From contig CALFUE010000030.1 of assembly GCA_937916345.1 (NCBI GenBank), positions 1 through 6,268 on the forward strand: a DNA stretch of 6,268 nucleotides, given 5' to 3'. Below are positions 6,046-6,268 of this stretch, in pieces. The notes below the pieces were generated by a model that worked only from the letters and a program-made list of their open reading frames with translations, made no database searches and was not told where the DNA came from. Made by a program: the position numbers and the translations under genes. Origin of the DNA: an uncultured bacterium. GTDB taxonomy: Bacteria; Bacillota; Clostridia; Lachnospirales; Lachnospiraceae. Position 1 is the first letter of the stretch; every line of letters starts with the position of its first letter.

Positions 6046-6076
6046 AAGAAAGCCCTGCCCCAATACGGAGCAGGGC
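6045..6076 (-). terminator. Rho-independent terminator of etfA
   Basis: On the minus strand GCCCTGC (6070-6076) pairs with GCAGGGC (6052-6058), 7 perfect G/C-rich pairs with an 11-base loop, followed by TTTCTTT (6045-6051). It begins 16 bases after the etfA stop codon and separates etfA from the TSCPD gene. Confidence 0.88.
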
Positions 6077-6092
6077 AGATCTTACTAAATAC

Positions 6093-6268
6093 TCAGTTCG
6101 CAGCGTTTGCCTTGATCGCTGCGGTGAGCTGGGGAACGATCTTGTTCAGATCACCCACGATACCGTAATCAGCCACATCAAAGATCGGAGCGTCCTCATC
6201 CTTGTTGATAGCGATGATGATGTCGCTCTCCTCCATCCCGGCAACATGCTGTATGGCTCCCGAAATAC
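6093..6268 (-). CDS. etfA: Electron transfer flavoprotein alpha subunit, C-terminal end (runs off right edge)
   Basis: The last 57 residues are visible. They begin ISGAIQHVAGM and carry the highly conserved FAD-domain end of EtfA: AINKDEDAPIF (19-29 of the visible part) followed by VADYGIVGDL (31-40), then a short variable tail ending in KANAAN. EtfA pairs with EtfB and transfers electrons between acyl-CoA dehydrogenases and other carriers. In butyrate-forming Clostridia it works with butyryl-CoA dehydrogenase in flavin-based electron bifurcation, with etfB and bcd usually just upstream; those genes would lie outside this window. The visible end matches the usual EtfA C-terminus in length. 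A strong terminator follows, so it is the last gene of its operon. Confidence 0.95.
   Translation of the reverse strand, partial: ISGAIQHVAGMEESDIIIAINKDEDAPIFDVADYGIVGDLNKIVPQLTAAIKANAAN

Noticed and set aside
5962..6063. TTG start extending the TSCPD protein by 34 residues
   Set aside because: The TTG lies in the loop of the etfA terminator, and the added residues are not part of the small TSCPD family.

Overview
The window is a piece of a bacterial chromosome in which every gene I can support lies on the minus strand. The organism is most likely a Gram-positive anaerobe of the Clostridia, probably Lachnospiraceae-like. The reasons are an electron-transfer flavoprotein alpha gene of the type found in butyrate gene clusters, a four-cysteine TSCPD protein common in Clostridia, AGGAGG-type ribosome binding sites, A/T-rich leaders, and large Ser/Thr/Gly-rich exported proteins with Sec signal peptides. 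This placement is inference from protein character; there is no rRNA or other marker gene here.

Layout in the direction of transcription, from high to low coordinates. The 3' end of etfA (6093-6268) closes with a rho-independent terminator. It is followed by a small four-cysteine TSCPD protein (5701-5961), whose leader carries an 8-bp inverted repeat. A 172-nt gap then holds a compact two-hairpin element (5564-5636) just ahead of a 560-residue exported beta-helix protein (3846-5528). That gene ends in a strong terminator at 3752-3780.

Immediately beyond the terminator, an extended -10 promoter (3707-3720) starts a four-gene operon. Its genes are an exported protein built from three PPC-like repeats (2405-3664), a PHP-family phosphoesterase resembling histidinol-phosphatase (1572-2387), a Nudix hydrolase (1064-1561), and the N-terminal two thirds or less of a family 2 glycoside hydrolase, which runs off the left edge (1-1067). 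Spacings of 17 nt, 10 nt and a 4-nt ATGA overlap support co-transcription and, for the last two junctions, translational coupling.

The genes fall into an energy-metabolism block (etfA and perhaps the TSCPD protein), a stand-alone surface/secreted protein, and an operon combining one exported binding-type protein with three enzymes, two of them predicted cytosolic phosphate-ester or nucleotide hydrolases. I see no CRISPR array, tRNA, rRNA, transposase or phage gene. No recognisable new defence or mobile system is present. The items most worth a second look are the two-hairpin element in the beta-helix gene's leader and the two uncharacterised exported proteins.
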